64,000 nucleotides of DNA from Armatimonadota bacterium. GTDB lineage: Bacteria; Armatimonadota; Fimbriimonadia; Fimbriimonadales; Fimbriimonadaceae. The position numbers and the translations under genes are program-made. The stretch is from assembly GCA_018268315.1 (NCBI GenBank), contig JAFDWU010000004.1, positions 188,159 through 252,158 of the forward strand, written 5' to 3'. The notes below the pieces were generated by a model. The model was given only the letters and a program-made list of their open reading frames with translations, had not been told where the DNA came from and ran no database searches. Each line of letters opens with the position of its first letter. The stretch's first letter is position 1. Positions 8,571 to 18,045 of the stretch are shown here, piece by piece.

Positions 8571-8850
8571 TTTGCAGAGGCACATATCCTTGGAGAACGA
8601 GGAATCGCCTGAATTCCGGGCAGCATTTGAAGCGGAGCAGGCAATGCTTGCGCTAATTCGCGCTCGACAGAACGCGAAGCTAACCCAGCAAGACTTGGCC
8701 ACTGCGCTGCACGTCTCCCAGCCGTATATCGCCCAGATTGAGAACGGGACGCGCAAGCCGGGATACATGCTTCTGTTTCGCTACGCGAATGCGGTTGGTG
8801 CAAAAATCCAGGTGGCGTCCCCGGCTCCGCCGTCAGCAAAGACTGGCTAG
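8563..8850 (+). CDS. XRE-family HTH antitoxin (HigA-like)
   Basis: This 95-residue protein has a Cro/C1-type helix-turn-helix at about residues 30-80 (QNAKLTQQDLATALHVSQ, then 'PYIAQIENGTRKPGYMLLFRYANAVG'). It should neutralise the upstream HigB-like toxin and repress the shared promoter, as is general for HigBA-type systems. No operator was identified. It overlaps the toxin by 8 bases and ends at TAG 8848-8850, directly abutting the stop of smc on the other strand (TAGCTA). The upstream GGAGG supports this start. Confidence 0.88.
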   Translation: MSDLQRHISLENEESPEFRAAFEAEQAMLALIRARQNAKLTQQDLATALHVSQPYIAQIENGTRKPGYMLLFRYANAVGAKIQVASPAPPSAKTG

Positions 8851-11800
8851 CTACGCCAGCCTAGCGGCTTGCTCTACCACTCGGGCGGGAGCGAGCGAAG
8901 ACACGCCTGGCTCCTGCATAGTGACCCCGAGCCAAACGGGGGCGGCCTCAATGGTGGTGGGGTTGTGGGTGACGAGAATGAACTGCACCGACTGGCTGAA
9001 GTCCTTCACGACTTCTACAAACCGTTCTACATTGCGGCCATCGAGCGGCGCGTCGACTTCATCCAGCACCACCAGCGGGCTGGGCTTAACCTTCAATAGT
9101 GAGAACAGGAACGCTGCCGCGCAGAGCGACCTCTCGCCGCCGCTCAGGAGCTCTAGGCGCTGCCGCCGCTTACCGGGGAGCGATAGCTCCAGTTCCAAAC
9201 CGCTGTCAAGAAAGGCATCTGGCTCTGTCAGCACCAGCTTGCCTGATCCGCCACCGAACAACCGTTGCACGAAGTCTCCGAAAGCTGCGTTCACCGCCTC
9301 ATAAGTCGTCTTGAATAGATCGCGGGTGAGACCGTCAAGCTCCTCAATGCTCGCCCGCACTTGTTGGATGCTGCCGGTGATGTCTTCCTTTTGGCCGGAT
9401 AGCTCTTCGTAGCGGCTGGTCAGCCGCTCATAAGCTTCCGTTGCTCCCAAATTCACCTCTCCCATCGCCTTCAACTCTCGCCTCAATCCTGACACGAGGG
9501 CAACGGCGTCGGGTGGGACCTCGATTTCGGCGGCCCGGCTAATCGCGTCCTCGGGCGGAATTCCATACTCCTCCACGAGCCGTTGAGCGGCTGCGGTCCT
9601 CTTAGAATCTGCGCGGGCACGCGCCAACTCAGCCTGATGGCTGATGTCGCCTTGGGCGATCGCCTGATCTCGCGCCGATCTCGATTCTTCCCGAAGGATT
9701 TCGCTTTCTCGGTCCAGCAGGTTGCGGGCGTTCATTCGCCGATCAAGCTCCTCCTGCCACTTCCCTGCTTCCTTCGAGGCGACATCGGCCTGCTCGGCAA
9801 ACTTGACCTTTCTAGCAAGCAATATCTGGCGTTCGGGCTCGATCCCGCTCAACCGGCGGCTTCGCCGGGACTCATCCTCGACCGCCGCCTCTAGGCGGCG
9901 CTTGGCGGAGTGCTCTCGCTGCTCGGATTGAAGAACGCGCTGGCGGGCATCTTGAAGCAACTGCTGGGCTTGGCCGGAATCCCCGCTAAGTGCAGCAAGC
10001 TTCGCCATAAACTCATCGCGTCGCGTTTCCAGCGCGGCAATATCGTGCTCCTCAAATTCTTGTGATTCACGGTGGACAAGCTTCTCTCTCTCGCCGATGA
10101 GCTTCTGTTCAGAGCGCAAGGCAAGGTTCTTCTCGTCCTCGAGCGTTCTAGCGAAGTGGCGAGCCTCTTCGAGCGCCTTCCCCGCCGACTTGGATCTCTC
10201 TTGAGTAGCCCGAATGTGCTCGCTCAGCTCTGAGGCGCGCCTGGAACTACCGTCTTCACCCGCCTTTAGCTTCTCAATTCGCTTCCTAAGTGATTCGATG
10301 CTCGCCGTGATCTCGGCAAGGTCGGCTTTTCGCTGAACCATGCCATAGGCTTGGCGAGAGGATGCTCCGCCGGATACCGCGCCACTTGAGTGAACGACCT
10401 CGCCGTCGAGGGTGACGAGGCGGTTCCAACCGGAAGTCTTCGCAAGCTTAAGCGCATCGTCCAGCGTTTCAACAATGACAATCCTGCCAAGCAGGCTTTC
10501 GATAACCGGGCGATACTTCGCTTCCGTTTGAACAAGCTCGCTCGCCCGTCCAAGCACGCCATGCTGGTTTGCAAGCGGACCCAAGGCGCTGTTGGCTTGT
10601 GGCCGAACTAGAGAGAGAGGCTGAAAAGTTGCTCTGCCCAGTCGATGCTGCTTCAGGTACTCGATGGCGCTCTTGGCATCTCGTTCACTCTCGACAATCA
10701 AGTCATGCGCGGCGGCGCCAAGCGCGGTCTCAATCGCAAGGGCGATCTCCTTTGGCGCATCGATGGCCGAGGAGACCGGCACATACTCCGCCTTCAGCTG
10801 GCCCTTTTCGCATGCATCAAGAACTGCCCGTGATCCCTGGCCGAGTCCTTCGTGGGACTCTAGGGTGGCTTCAATACCCCTTGCCCTACCTTCTAGGGTG
10901 CTCAGCTCAGCAAGCAAAGACCGCAGGTTGGCGGCATGCTTTTCGGATTCCTCCCGCAAGGCATAAAGCTCCGCCTCAGCCGTCTTCAGCGCCGAAGTCT
11001 CCTGCTCGAATGCCTGCTCCGACTCATGAAGGGCGGCCTTCGCCTCCAGCAGCGCCGAATCAAGCTCGGGCATGGAGCGCGTGATTCCTGCCAGTTCTCG
11101 ATTGAGCTCGGCGAGACGCTCAGCTTGATGCTGCTGCTCCGCGATGAGCTTCAGCCGCTTGGCTTCAATCTCTCTCGCCTTTTTAAGCTCGTCCTCGACC
11201 TTCGTAAGCTCCGCACGAAGAACCTTGGACTCGCCCGCGGAGGCATCAACCGATTCTTGTAGCTTCTGCAGAGACTCACGCTCTTTCTCGGTCTCGCCCT
11301 TCAGGCTGAGAATTTCCTGCTCAAGCGCTTGCAACTGCGCCTGATCGACCCCGTGCTGAAGTGATCCCTCAAGTTCATCGAGGCCCTTTAACCTCTCCTC
11401 AATAAGCCGAGTCTCTGCTTCCGCGCCCGACAGCGTTGCCTGGGCGCGTTGCCGTTTCTCGCGGGCATCTTCAATCTGCTGCTCTAATTGGTGCAGTTCC
11501 TGACGATTCCCAAGAACCTTGGCTTCCAGCTCTTCTGCGCGGGCGAGCTGCTCTTTTCCAGTTCGGATCGCGGTCTCAATGCGCTCCTCCTGCTCCAAGA
11601 TATCCCTTGTGGCGGCTTCAATCTCTTTGCAAAGCAGGCCAGATTCCACTTCACGGAGCGCGCTCTGGCGCGACCTGAACGCGGCGGCCTTCTCGGCATC
11701 TTCCCGAAGCGGCTCCCGCTGGGTTTCAAGTTCCTGCAGGATGTCCTCGACCCGATCCAAATGACTTTGGGCAGCAGAGAGTCGCCGCTGGGCATCTTGT

Positions 11801-12321
11801 TTCTTCTGGCGATAGCGCTGCACGCCGGCCGCTTCATCCACCCAGCCTCGCCGCTCTTCGGGAGACGCCGCAAGCGCCTGGTCGATCTCTCTCTGGCCGA
11901 CAATCGAATACCCCGCTCGCCCCAATCCCGAGTCTGCCAAAAGATCGTGAATGTCTTTCAACCGGCACGACCGTCGGTTGATCTGGTATTCGCTTTCCCC
12001 GGACTTGCTAAGGCGGCGCGTGATGGTGACTTCGCTGGCTTCAACCGGCAGCGAGCCGTCCTCATTATCGAAAAGCAGGGAAACTTCGGCAAAGCCAACT
12101 CCCTTACGGCTGACGCTTCCCGCGAAGATGACGTCCTGGGACGTGCCAGCCCTTAGCTGACGCGCATTGCCTTCGCCAAGGCCCCAGAGAATAGCGTCAA
12201 CCAGGTTCGATTTTCCGCACCCGTTAGGGCCGATAATCGCGCATAGGTTTCCGTCCAGATTAAATTCTGTGCGATCGGCAAAGGTCTTAAACCCGTAAAT
12301 GCGGACTCGTTTGAGCTGCAT
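8851..12321 (-). CDS. smc: Chromosome segregation protein SMC
   Basis: This 1156-residue condensin ATPase organises and segregates the chromosome. The N-terminal head carries Walker A GPNGCGKSN (about residues 32-40) and 'SYSIVGQREIDQ'-type Q-loop sequence. Two long coiled coils flank a hinge around residues 500-640 ('GQLKAEYVPVSSAID...'). The C-terminal head has the ABC signature LLSGGERSL (about 1057) and Walker B 'LVVLDEVDAPLD'. Length and order match bacterial SMC. Its kleisin partners ScpA and ScpB are not in the window. The start is ATG with the usual MQLKRVRIYGFKTF. No Shine-Dalgarno and no TANNNT box at leaderless spacing was seen. Confidence 0.97.
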   Translation of the reverse strand: MQLKRVRIYGFKTFADRTEFNLDGNLCAIIGPNGCGKSNLVDAILWGLGEGNARQLRAGTSQDVIFAGSVSRKGVGFAEVSLLFDNEDGSLPVEASEVTITRRLSKSGESEYQINRRSCRLKDIHDLLADSGLGRAGYSIVGQREIDQALAASPEERRGWVDEAAGVQRYRQKKQDAQRRLSAAQSHLDRVEDILQELETQREPLREDAEKAAAFRSRQSALREVESGLLCKEIEAATRDILEQEERIETAIRTGKEQLARAEELEAKVLGNRQELHQLEQQIEDAREKRQRAQATLSGAEAETRLIEERLKGLDELEGSLQHGVDQAQLQALEQEILSLKGETEKERESLQKLQESVDASAGESKVLRAELTKVEDELKKAREIEAKRLKLIAEQQHQAERLAELNRELAGITRSMPELDSALLEAKAALHESEQAFEQETSALKTAEAELYALREESEKHAANLRSLLAELSTLEGRARGIEATLESHEGLGQGSRAVLDACEKGQLKAEYVPVSSAIDAPKEIALAIETALGAAAHDLIVESERDAKSAIEYLKQHRLGRATFQPLSLVRPQANSALGPLANQHGVLGRASELVQTEAKYRPVIESLLGRIVIVETLDDALKLAKTSGWNRLVTLDGEVVHSSGAVSGGASSRQAYGMVQRKADLAEITASIESLRKRIEKLKAGEDGSSRRASELSEHIRATQERSKSAGKALEEARHFARTLEDEKNLALRSEQKLIGEREKLVHRESQEFEEHDIAALETRRDEFMAKLAALSGDSGQAQQLLQDARQRVLQSEQREHSAKRRLEAAVEDESRRSRRLSGIEPERQILLARKVKFAEQADVASKEAGKWQEELDRRMNARNLLDRESEILREESRSARDQAIAQGDISHQAELARARADSKRTAAAQRLVEEYGIPPEDAISRAAEIEVPPDAVALVSGLRRELKAMGEVNLGATEAYERLTSRYEELSGQKEDITGSIQQVRASIEELDGLTRDLFKTTYEAVNAAFGDFVQRLFGGGSGKLVLTEPDAFLDSGLELELSLPGKRRQRLELLSGGERSLCAAAFLFSLLKVKPSPLVVLDEVDAPLDGRNVERFVEVVKDFSQSVQFILVTHNPTTIEAAPVWLGVTMQEPGVSSLAPARVVEQAARLA

Positions 12322-12450
12322 GGAAACTAGAACGAAAGGACGTTTTGGTGTTCGGCAAGGTGTCGGTTATCTTTCAGCATCTTTTCCACCTTAGCAAGCC
12401 GTTAGTATTATGGGTGCAAACCTAGCACGTTGCGCCTTGGAGAAGTCATA

Positions 12451-12987
12451 GTGTCCTTTATGCGCAGCAAGCTTTCTTTTTCTTTCGTTTCCGCCGGCAT
12501 CGTTCTGGCCTCGATGGCATCCGCAGAGCAGGTTCGGATCCATCTTGACTACACGTTCACCAGCAACTTCACGCTGCGCAGCGGTTCGACAAGCCACCTT
12601 GAAGGACCTGAGCTTGGTGCGGACATGATCGTCATGCAAGCGCCGGGTGGCGCATCACTCAGCGTTGGCGCTCGCTGGCTGCTCGGGGGCAAGCTCCGAA
12701 GCGGCGGCGATACCGATGGCGATGTTTACCGTTTTCTTTTCCGCGGCACACAGCCGATCCCCACGACCCAGCTCTTCGTATTCGTGGCGGGAGGCATTGC
12801 CCACACCCGTGCGCGAGCCGAAGAGTTCGAAGATGTCAACGGATACAACGCGCAGCTCGGTCTGGGCAGCTATCTGGGTGGATCATCAGTCGCTGGCCGA
12901 TTCAAACCGGCGGTTGAGTTCACCTACACGAACGCGGCCAAGGGGCAGCTTCGCGGGTTCGGCCTTGGTCTCTCAGCCGGATTCTAA
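12451..12987 (+). CDS. Exported beta-rich protein, possible outer-membrane barrel
   Basis: The protein has about 178 residues, with a signal peptide (MRSKLSFSFVSAGIVLASMASA) and a Gly/aromatic alternating-strand body ending in '...LRGFGLGLSAGF'. A terminal aromatic residue is typical of small outer-membrane barrels. Segments such as 'GAELGADM'-like, 'LSVGARWLLGG', 'NAQLGLGSYLGGS' and 'FKPAVEFTYTN' fit porin-like strands, but no named family is recognised. GTG 12451 is preceded by GGAG at 8 bases. The ATG three codons later is an alternative start. The stop interlocks with feoB (CTAA). Confidence 0.6.
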   Translation: MSFMRSKLSFSFVSAGIVLASMASAEQVRIHLDYTFTSNFTLRSGSTSHLEGPELGADMIVMQAPGGASLSVGARWLLGGKLRSGGDTDGDVYRFLFRGTQPIPTTQLFVFVAGGIAHTRARAEEFEDVNGYNAQLGLGSYLGGSSVAGRFKPAVEFTYTNAAKGQLRGFGLGLSAGF

Positions 12988-15053
12988 CGAATCCAGCCAA
13001 ACGCCCACTGGCAGGCTACGGCCGAGATATAGGCCAGCACCGTCATGTACGTGAAAACGAACAGCGGCCACCTCAGGCTGTTGGTTTCCCGCTTGATTGC
13101 CGCAAGGGTGGACATGCACTGGCAGCAAAGGGCAAAGAACACCATGATGGCGATGGCGGTGGCGGGGCTAATTAGCTTTCGCCCGTCCGGCCAGGTGGCC
13201 CGCTTGATCGACTCTGAAAGCTGAGCGCGATCCTCGGACTCGCTTCGGAAGATAATGCCGAGCGAAGGCACTACGGTCTCTCGGGCTGGAAAAGCGCTGA
13301 GAATCGCCGTCGTAATTCGCCAATCGAACCCAGCAGGTCTGAAAGCTGGCTCTAAAGCTCTTCCAAATGAAGCGAGGTAACTGCCGCTGAGGCGCTCTTG
13401 CTTCGGCGAGTTGAAGTTCGGGAAGCTTGTAAGCCCCCAGATGATCACCGACATCACAACGATGATCGTGCCCGCCGTCTTTACGAACACGCGCGCACGG
13501 AAATACATCGCTAGCCAGACGTCGCGCCAGCGGGGCCACTCATATGGCGGGAGCTCAAGAATGAACGGCAAGCGATTGCCTTTGAGCATTTTCTTGTTGA
13601 TAAACCAAACAATGGGCACCGCCGCCGCTAACCCAACCAGGTGCATGGCAAACAAAGCTAGGCCGGCCCAGTACGGGCCAAATGACGGCTCGATGAACGC
13701 GCCGATGAGCAGTAAGTAGACCGGGAGCCTCGCGCTGCAGCTCATTAAGGGGGCGACAAGGATGGTAGCGAGACGACTGCGCTGGTCCGGCAGGACTCGG
13801 GCGGCGAGAATGCCAGGAACCGCGCAAGCAAAGCTGGAGAGCAGCGGGATAAACGCGCGGCCGTTGAGACCGCACCAGCCTAGCAGACGATCCATCAGGA
13901 AGGCGGCGCGCGACAAGTAGCCGGTGCCTTCAAGCATCGCAATGAAGAAGAACAGTATCAGGATTTGCGGCAGGAAGACCATGACTGACCCAACACCCTG
14001 TAACAATCCGTCCACCAACAGCGACTGGATAATCGGAACGCCCGCCAAAGACGGAGAGATTCTTGCGCCCGCCCAGTCGAAACTGCCTTGAATGGCATCC
14101 ATTACCGGCCGGGCCAGGGTGTAGATGGAGAAGAACACCAAATACATCAGGCCAATGAAGATGGCAAGGCCAAACACGCGGTGGATGAGGATGCGGTCGA
14201 TGCGGTCGGTAAGCGTGAGATTTGAAGTTGGTTGCCCTCTCGTCACCTGCTTTTCAACGGTAACACTCCACTTGTACCGGTCGGAGATGTTTGCCGGGTC
14301 GGAATACTTGCCTGCTTGGCTTATCTTTTCCCTTGCTCGCGCAAAGGCCTCGGCAATCTCAGGGGCGTCATCAAACCTGTTCGTCGGGTTCGTCAGCTCC
14401 TCGCTGATCATCTTGCGGGTTAAGTCCGCGCCTTGGCGCGCAAGGCGCTCTTGGAGAATCGTGATTTCGGTCTCGCGAGTGCTTTCCGGCCCGATCCGCG
14501 CGCTGCGAGGGTTCTGCAGGCAGCGCCAAATCGCCTGTTTTAGCTCCTCCGCGTTCTTGCCGCCCGCCGCAGAAATGACCTCTACGCCCAGGAGCGCCTG
14601 AAGTTGGTCGTGGTCAATCGTGAATCCTTGTTCCGCATAGCGATCCTCCATGGAGAGCGCCACCACGATGGGGATCTGAGTTTCCGCAAGCATCGAGAAC
14701 AAGTAGAGGTTACGCTCGAAGTTGGAGGCGTCGATTACGACGACCATCACATCTGGCCGAGGGAACCCCGGCGCGCCCTGTATCGCGCCAACCGCCACGC
14801 GCTCGTCTTCGCTGACCGGATCGAGGCTGTAGAGCCCAGGAACGTCTAGAAATTCTACGGTTTGGCCGTTAAGCTTGATCTCGCTTGAGACTCGCTCAAC
14901 GGTTACTCCTGGGTAGTTGCCGACCTTTTGGCTGGAGCCGGTAAGGGCGTTAAACAGGGTTGTTTTGCCTGCATTGGGGTTACCGGCAAACACAATGAGG
15001 GGATGCCGATTTGCCGCAGACTCGGCGGCGTTAGCGGATGATTTCGATCTCAA
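12984..15053 (-). CDS. feoB: Ferrous iron transport protein B
   Basis: This 689-residue GTP-driven Fe(II) transporter sits in the inner membrane. The N-terminal G domain has G1 GNPNAGKTTLFNALTG (about residues 24-39), G2 region 'VGNYPGVTVE', G3 DVPGLYSL and a G4-like 'ALSMEDRY' that differs from the usual NxxD. It is followed by a linker and 8-11 membrane helices with the paired gate motifs (SSFACAVPGILAAR and 'APLMSCSARLPVYLLLIGAF'). It overlaps feoA by 23 bases. The C-terminal FeoC-like part is absent, as in most phyla. The stop interlocks with the convergent gene at 12984-12987. Confidence 0.96.
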   Translation of the reverse strand: MRSKSSANAAESAANRHPLIVFAGNPNAGKTTLFNALTGSSQKVGNYPGVTVERVSSEIKLNGQTVEFLDVPGLYSLDPVSEDERVAVGAIQGAPGFPRPDVMVVVIDASNFERNLYLFSMLAETQIPIVVALSMEDRYAEQGFTIDHDQLQALLGVEVISAAGGKNAEELKQAIWRCLQNPRSARIGPESTRETEITILQERLARQGADLTRKMISEELTNPTNRFDDAPEIAEAFARAREKISQAGKYSDPANISDRYKWSVTVEKQVTRGQPTSNLTLTDRIDRILIHRVFGLAIFIGLMYLVFFSIYTLARPVMDAIQGSFDWAGARISPSLAGVPIIQSLLVDGLLQGVGSVMVFLPQILILFFFIAMLEGTGYLSRAAFLMDRLLGWCGLNGRAFIPLLSSFACAVPGILAARVLPDQRSRLATILVAPLMSCSARLPVYLLLIGAFIEPSFGPYWAGLALFAMHLVGLAAAVPIVWFINKKMLKGNRLPFILELPPYEWPRWRDVWLAMYFRARVFVKTAGTIIVVMSVIIWGLTSFPNFNSPKQERLSGSYLASFGRALEPAFRPAGFDWRITTAILSAFPARETVVPSLGIIFRSESEDRAQLSESIKRATWPDGRKLISPATAIAIMVFFALCCQCMSTLAAIKRETNSLRWPLFVFTYMTVLAYISAVACQWAFGWIR

Positions 15054-15276
15054 CGCCTTCCATCTCCGCCTTCCTTATACAAAGGCGGTAACCGCGCAAG
15101 TCGATTTCGATTGGATCTCCGAAGGGGGCCACCTTCAACACCGTGAATTCGGCGCCAGGCGTGAAGCCCATTTCCATCAGTCGGGTTAAGGCGTTGGTGC
15201 GATCAAACTGCACCACCTTCGCGTGCATCCCTACTTTGAGTTCATCGAATGGAATCATGACCGCTTGGGCTACCAT
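15031..15276 (-). CDS. feoA: Ferrous iron transport protein A
   Basis: This 81-residue SH3-like partner of FeoB has the pattern 'ELKVGMHAKVVQF', 'RLMEMGFTPGAEFTVLKVAPFGDPIEIDLRGYRLCIRKAEMEGVEIE', with the RLxEMGFxPG and 'G.r.aiRkaea..i.V' family signatures. The ATG at 15276 is preferred over the upstream alternative because a TAGTAT -10 box ends 7 bases before it. It overlaps feoB by 23 bases. No Fur box was identified upstream. Confidence 0.92.
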   Translation of the reverse strand: MVAQAVMIPFDELKVGMHAKVVQFDRTNALTRLMEMGFTPGAEFTVLKVAPFGDPIEIDLRGYRLCIRKAEMEGVEIEIIR

Positions 15277-15283
15277 TTTCTGG

Positions 15284-15289
15284 ATACTA
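15284..15289 (-). promoter_or_regulatory. -10 box of feoAB, leaderless spacing
   Basis: TAGTAT on the minus strand, 7 bases upstream of the feoA ATG (15276). It fits the window-wide pattern. No clear -35 at 17 bp. Confidence 0.45.
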
Positions 15290-15327
15290 CCCAAAAGAGT
15301 AAAGATTCGTTGTCATTGTTTTTGAGT

Positions 15328-16104
15328 TCAACCGCCAAACGAAAACTTAAACAATGAGCGATCAACCGGGCTGGTGGTATCCGAGGTGATGGAGTAATCC
15401 GATGTGTAGGTTGTCGGCGTCAGAATTCTTCCCTTTTGGTCGGCGGGCGAGATCATCTGCTGGACCTTGTAGTGGAGCAGGCTTAGCGTCTTTTCGTCAA
15501 TGAGAATTTCGTATTTCCCGGCTTCGTCACCGGTCGGTTCAGGACGCCAGCGCCCCACAATCCTGCGCGCGACGACACCGTTGTAGTCCACGGTTCCTGC
15601 ATCGCGCAGATCAATCCAGCAAGTAGCGGCCTGCTTTACGTCAACTGCCCTTCCCATGAGGATGTCGAGCGGGATCGAACGATCAAGGAGGGCCACCGCA
15701 CCGACGCCGTAAATGTCGCGGGTATCAAGCGGAAATCCGTGGTTCACCACCGGCTCGATGAATTGCGAAGAGTCTCCATGAACGTATGGGGGCCGTGGAT
15801 AGGTGAACATCTTGCCGTCGCTGATGATGTACTTATTCTCTGAACCCTGGCTCTGTTTAATGTAGACGAGCGAAGGCTTCTCGTATTGGATGATGGTGTC
15901 CATAACGCCGCTGTCGCCCATGCCGGTCGTTACCTTCAGCGTGATCTTGGCCGTGAGCCTCTCGGCCGTCATGTAGCGCATAAACACCCTAGTGAGAAGC
16001 TGCGCTGGGGTCGACGTATGGACCGGAGGATCAACCAGGGTGGGTACCGGTTCCTGGTCCTGGACTCTGACTGCGGCAAGAAGAAGGAGGATTGCTGTTT
16101 TCAT
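15328..16104 (-). CDS. Exported LolA-like / outer-membrane lipoprotein-sorting-like protein
   Basis: This 258-residue protein has a short signal peptide (MKTAILLLLAAV). The fold resembles the LolA/LolB/RseB group: an N-terminal helix 'LLTRVFMRYMTAERLTAKITLKV', then repeated strands such as 'TIIQYEKPSLVYIKQSQGSENKYIISDGKMFTYP' that match the 'p.kfr.e.....g..ivsDGk..y.Y' pattern of this superfamily. Function is inferred only at fold level (lipid or lipoprotein binding, or a DUF2092-like role). The start at ATG 16104 overlaps the stop of the cobalamin adenosyltransferase by 4 bases, which supports translational coupling. Confidence 0.65.
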   Translation of the reverse strand: MKTAILLLLAAVRVQDQEPVPTLVDPPVHTSTPAQLLTRVFMRYMTAERLTAKITLKVTTGMGDSGVMDTIIQYEKPSLVYIKQSQGSENKYIISDGKMFTYPRPPYVHGDSSQFIEPVVNHGFPLDTRDIYGVGAVALLDRSIPLDILMGRAVDVKQAATCWIDLRDAGTVDYNGVVARRIVGRWRPEPTGDEAGKYEILIDEKTLSLLHYKVQQMISPADQKGRILTPTTYTSDYSITSDTTSPVDRSLFKFSFGG

Positions 16105-16640
16105 CGTTTCCACAAGGTCTCGCTAACTTTTGCCTGGGCGTTGGCCCATCGGGCAGCGAGAAACAGCCAGTCAGAGAGACGATTCAGGATGACGAGAAGT
16201 TCAGGTTCAACCGGAGTCTGGTGATGTAAGCGCCAAACGTCCCGCTCAACGCGGCGGCAAATACTGCGCGCGTGGTGCATTTGTGCGCCGAGGGGACAGC
16301 CTCCTGGAAGAATGAAGTTCTTCAATGGCGGCAACTTCGATTCATACTCGTCCATCCATTGTTCAAGAGTCTCAATGGCCTGGGAAGGAGGCGGAAACTT
16401 TGAACGCCACTCGTCGTCTTCTGCGGCGACGTAGGCGCCCATCTCAAAAAGCCAACCCTGAACCTGATTCAGCCTATCTTTGAGAGATTTCGACGGTCCA
16501 ATCGCGGTGGCAACCCCAATGCAACTGTTGAGTTCATCGAGACCGCCAACGACTTCAATTTGAAGTTCGGTCTTGCTAACCCGGCTTCCGCCCAGCAGGC
16601 CGGTCGTGCCATCGTCGCCCGTCTTCGTGTAAATCTTCAC
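16101..16640 (-). CDS. Cob(I)yrinic acid a,c-diamide adenosyltransferase, PduO type
   Basis: This 179-residue enzyme transfers adenosyl from ATP to cob(I)alamin. Signatures are KIYTKTGDDGTTGLLGG at the N-terminus (ATP site), 'VVGGLDELNSCIGVA' (the GTVDELNS equivalent), FILPGG and 'ARSICRRVERDVW' with the catalytic arginines. The start is set at GTG 16640, because GTGA overlaps the stop of the GT26 gene by 4 bases and gives the family's normal M-K-I-Y-T-K beginning. A longer frame from 16694 would overlap the neighbour by 58 bases. No other cobalamin genes are present in the window. Confidence 0.93.
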   Translation of the reverse strand: MKIYTKTGDDGTTGLLGGSRVSKTELQIEVVGGLDELNSCIGVATAIGPSKSLKDRLNQVQGWLFEMGAYVAAEDDEWRSKFPPPSQAIETLEQWMDEYESKLPPLKNFILPGGCPLGAQMHHARSICRRVERDVWRLHHQTPVEPELLVILNRLSDWLFLAARWANAQAKVSETLWKR

Positions 16641-17383
16641 CGGCTTCGCAGGACCATCAGGGCGAACTTCGGCAATGTCTTGGCCTTCGCCCACTTCTTA
16701 GGATTCAGAAGAAGCCGCCAGAGCCATTCCACGCGCAGCTTCTGAATCAGCACCGGCGCGCGTTTTGTTTTGCCACTGTAAACATCAAGGGACCCGCCAA
16801 CTCCAATTGCAACCTTGGCCTTGATAATTCCTTGCGTCTGCTTGATGAATTTCTCTTGCCGGGGAATGCCCATCGCCACGAAGAGGATGTCGGGCTTCGT
16901 GAGCGCGATCTCTTGAGCAACGACCGTGTCGCTATCGGCCGGAAAATAGCCGTGCCGAGTGCCAACGATGTTGCATCCAGGATGGAGCAGTTTCAGGCGC
17001 TCTGCGGCCAGTTCGGCAACACCCGGCGCCGACCCGAGCAAGAAGATTCGATATCCCTTATCGGCACTCAGTCGGCTCAGCTTATCGACAAGCTCTACGC
17101 CTGCAACGCGCTCGCGAACAGTTCCGCCCTTGCGCTTAACCGCCCACACAACACCGTAGCTATCCGGAGTCACGAGGTCAGCCTCGCGGATTATCTGCCG
17201 ATACTCGGGGTCATTCTGAGCAATCACAAGGCCGCTGGAATCGGCGGTGATGACGATGTGAGAAGCATCCTCACCAAGCATTCGCTTGATGGCATCCATT
17301 GCTTCCGGCATGCCAACGTTATCAACGGGTAGGCCAAGAATTTCGGTCGAATTGCGAAGAGGCTTGGCGTAAGCGATATTCAT
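16637..17383 (-). CDS. WecG/TagA/CpsF family glycosyltransferase (GT26)
   Basis: This 248-residue glycosyltransferase has the full family pattern: 'VITADSSGLVIAQNDPEYRQII' (the T-N.d....a..d), 'ADLVTPDSYGVVWAVKRKG' (the DG.G...a.r..G), 'RVAGVELV', 'LLGSAPGVAE', 'GYFP', 'LFVAMGIPRQEKFI' and 'GVGGSLDVYSGKTKRAP...LRVEWLWRL', with the conserved EWL-R-L. Members transfer ManNAc(A)-type sugars to lipid-linked acceptors in surface polysaccharide or teichoic acid synthesis. The substrate here is unknown. It is the first gene of a run with the adenosyltransferase and the LolA-like protein. Confidence 0.93.
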   Translation of the reverse strand: MNIAYAKPLRNSTEILGLPVDNVGMPEAMDAIKRMLGEDASHIVITADSSGLVIAQNDPEYRQIIREADLVTPDSYGVVWAVKRKGGTVRERVAGVELVDKLSRLSADKGYRIFLLGSAPGVAELAAERLKLLHPGCNIVGTRHGYFPADSDTVVAQEIALTKPDILFVAMGIPRQEKFIKQTQGIIKAKVAIGVGGSLDVYSGKTKRAPVLIQKLRVEWLWRLLLNPKKWAKAKTLPKFALMVLRSR

Positions 17384-17496
17384 TGTTGCTATAGGTATTT
17401 ACGAAGTAGCCCCCACTTTGAGTCAGTGAAACTTCTCAATTTCATTCTACTTGAGCAATGTCGCCAGAACCGACCTCCGAATCAGGACATCAGGTT

Positions 17497-17505
17497 TGGT
17501 ATAGT
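17497..17505 (+). promoter_or_regulatory. Extended -10 promoter of apt (near-leaderless)
   Basis: TGG followed by TATAGT (17500-17505), 9 bases before the ATG at 17515. The predicted start point is within 0-3 bases of the initiation codon. There is no Shine-Dalgarno. Confidence 0.6.
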
Positions 17506-17514
17506 TGACGCGAC

Positions 17515-18036
17515 ATGCCTCAACTGCTTGCCGAATCGCTGATTAGAGACGTTCCTGACTTTCCGAAGCCGGGAATCCTCTTCAAAGACATCGCTCCCGT
17601 TGTGGAGAACCCCGCCGCGATGAAAGAGGCAATTGAACTGCTTGCCGAGGATGCCAAGAAGCATCATGCAGACGCCATTTTGGGAATTGAAAGCCGCGGA
17701 TTCGTCTTCGGAACGCCCCTCGCGATGCACCTAAACTTGCCGTTCATCATGGCTCGCAAGTTGGGCAAGCTCCCCTACGAGCGGTATACCGAGGAGTACG
17801 CGCTTGAATACGGCACGAATACGATTGAAATCCATGTTGACTCCGTAAAGCCGGGGCAACGGGTTTATATTGTCGACGACCTGCTCGCAACGGGCGGAAC
17901 GGCAGCTGCCGCTGCTCGGCTAGTGGACCGCTCGAACGGCTTGGTAGTCGGGTTCGGTTTCCTTGTTGAGTTAACGTTCCTTGAGGGCCGACAAAATCTT
18001 CTCGAGTATCCGGTCAACGCCCTGATCGAATACTAA
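17515..18036 (+). CDS. apt: Adenine phosphoribosyltransferase
   Basis: This 173-residue purine salvage enzyme converts adenine and PRPP to AMP. Family marks are 'IRDVPDFPKPGILFKDIAPV' at the N-terminus, 'ADAILGIESRGFVFGTPLA' and the PRPP loop VYIVDDLLATGGTAAAA (about residues 118-134). Length and order are standard. It opens a plus-strand run apt-miaA-hfq-dapF with gaps of 9, 1 and 3 bases. The upstream TGn-TATAGT box indicates a near-leaderless transcript. Confidence 0.97.
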   Translation: MPQLLAESLIRDVPDFPKPGILFKDIAPVVENPAAMKEAIELLAEDAKKHHADAILGIESRGFVFGTPLAMHLNLPFIMARKLGKLPYERYTEEYALEYGTNTIEIHVDSVKPGQRVYIVDDLLATGGTAAAAARLVDRSNGLVVGFGFLVELTFLEGRQNLLEYPVNALIEY

Positions 18037-18045
18037 GGCATCGGC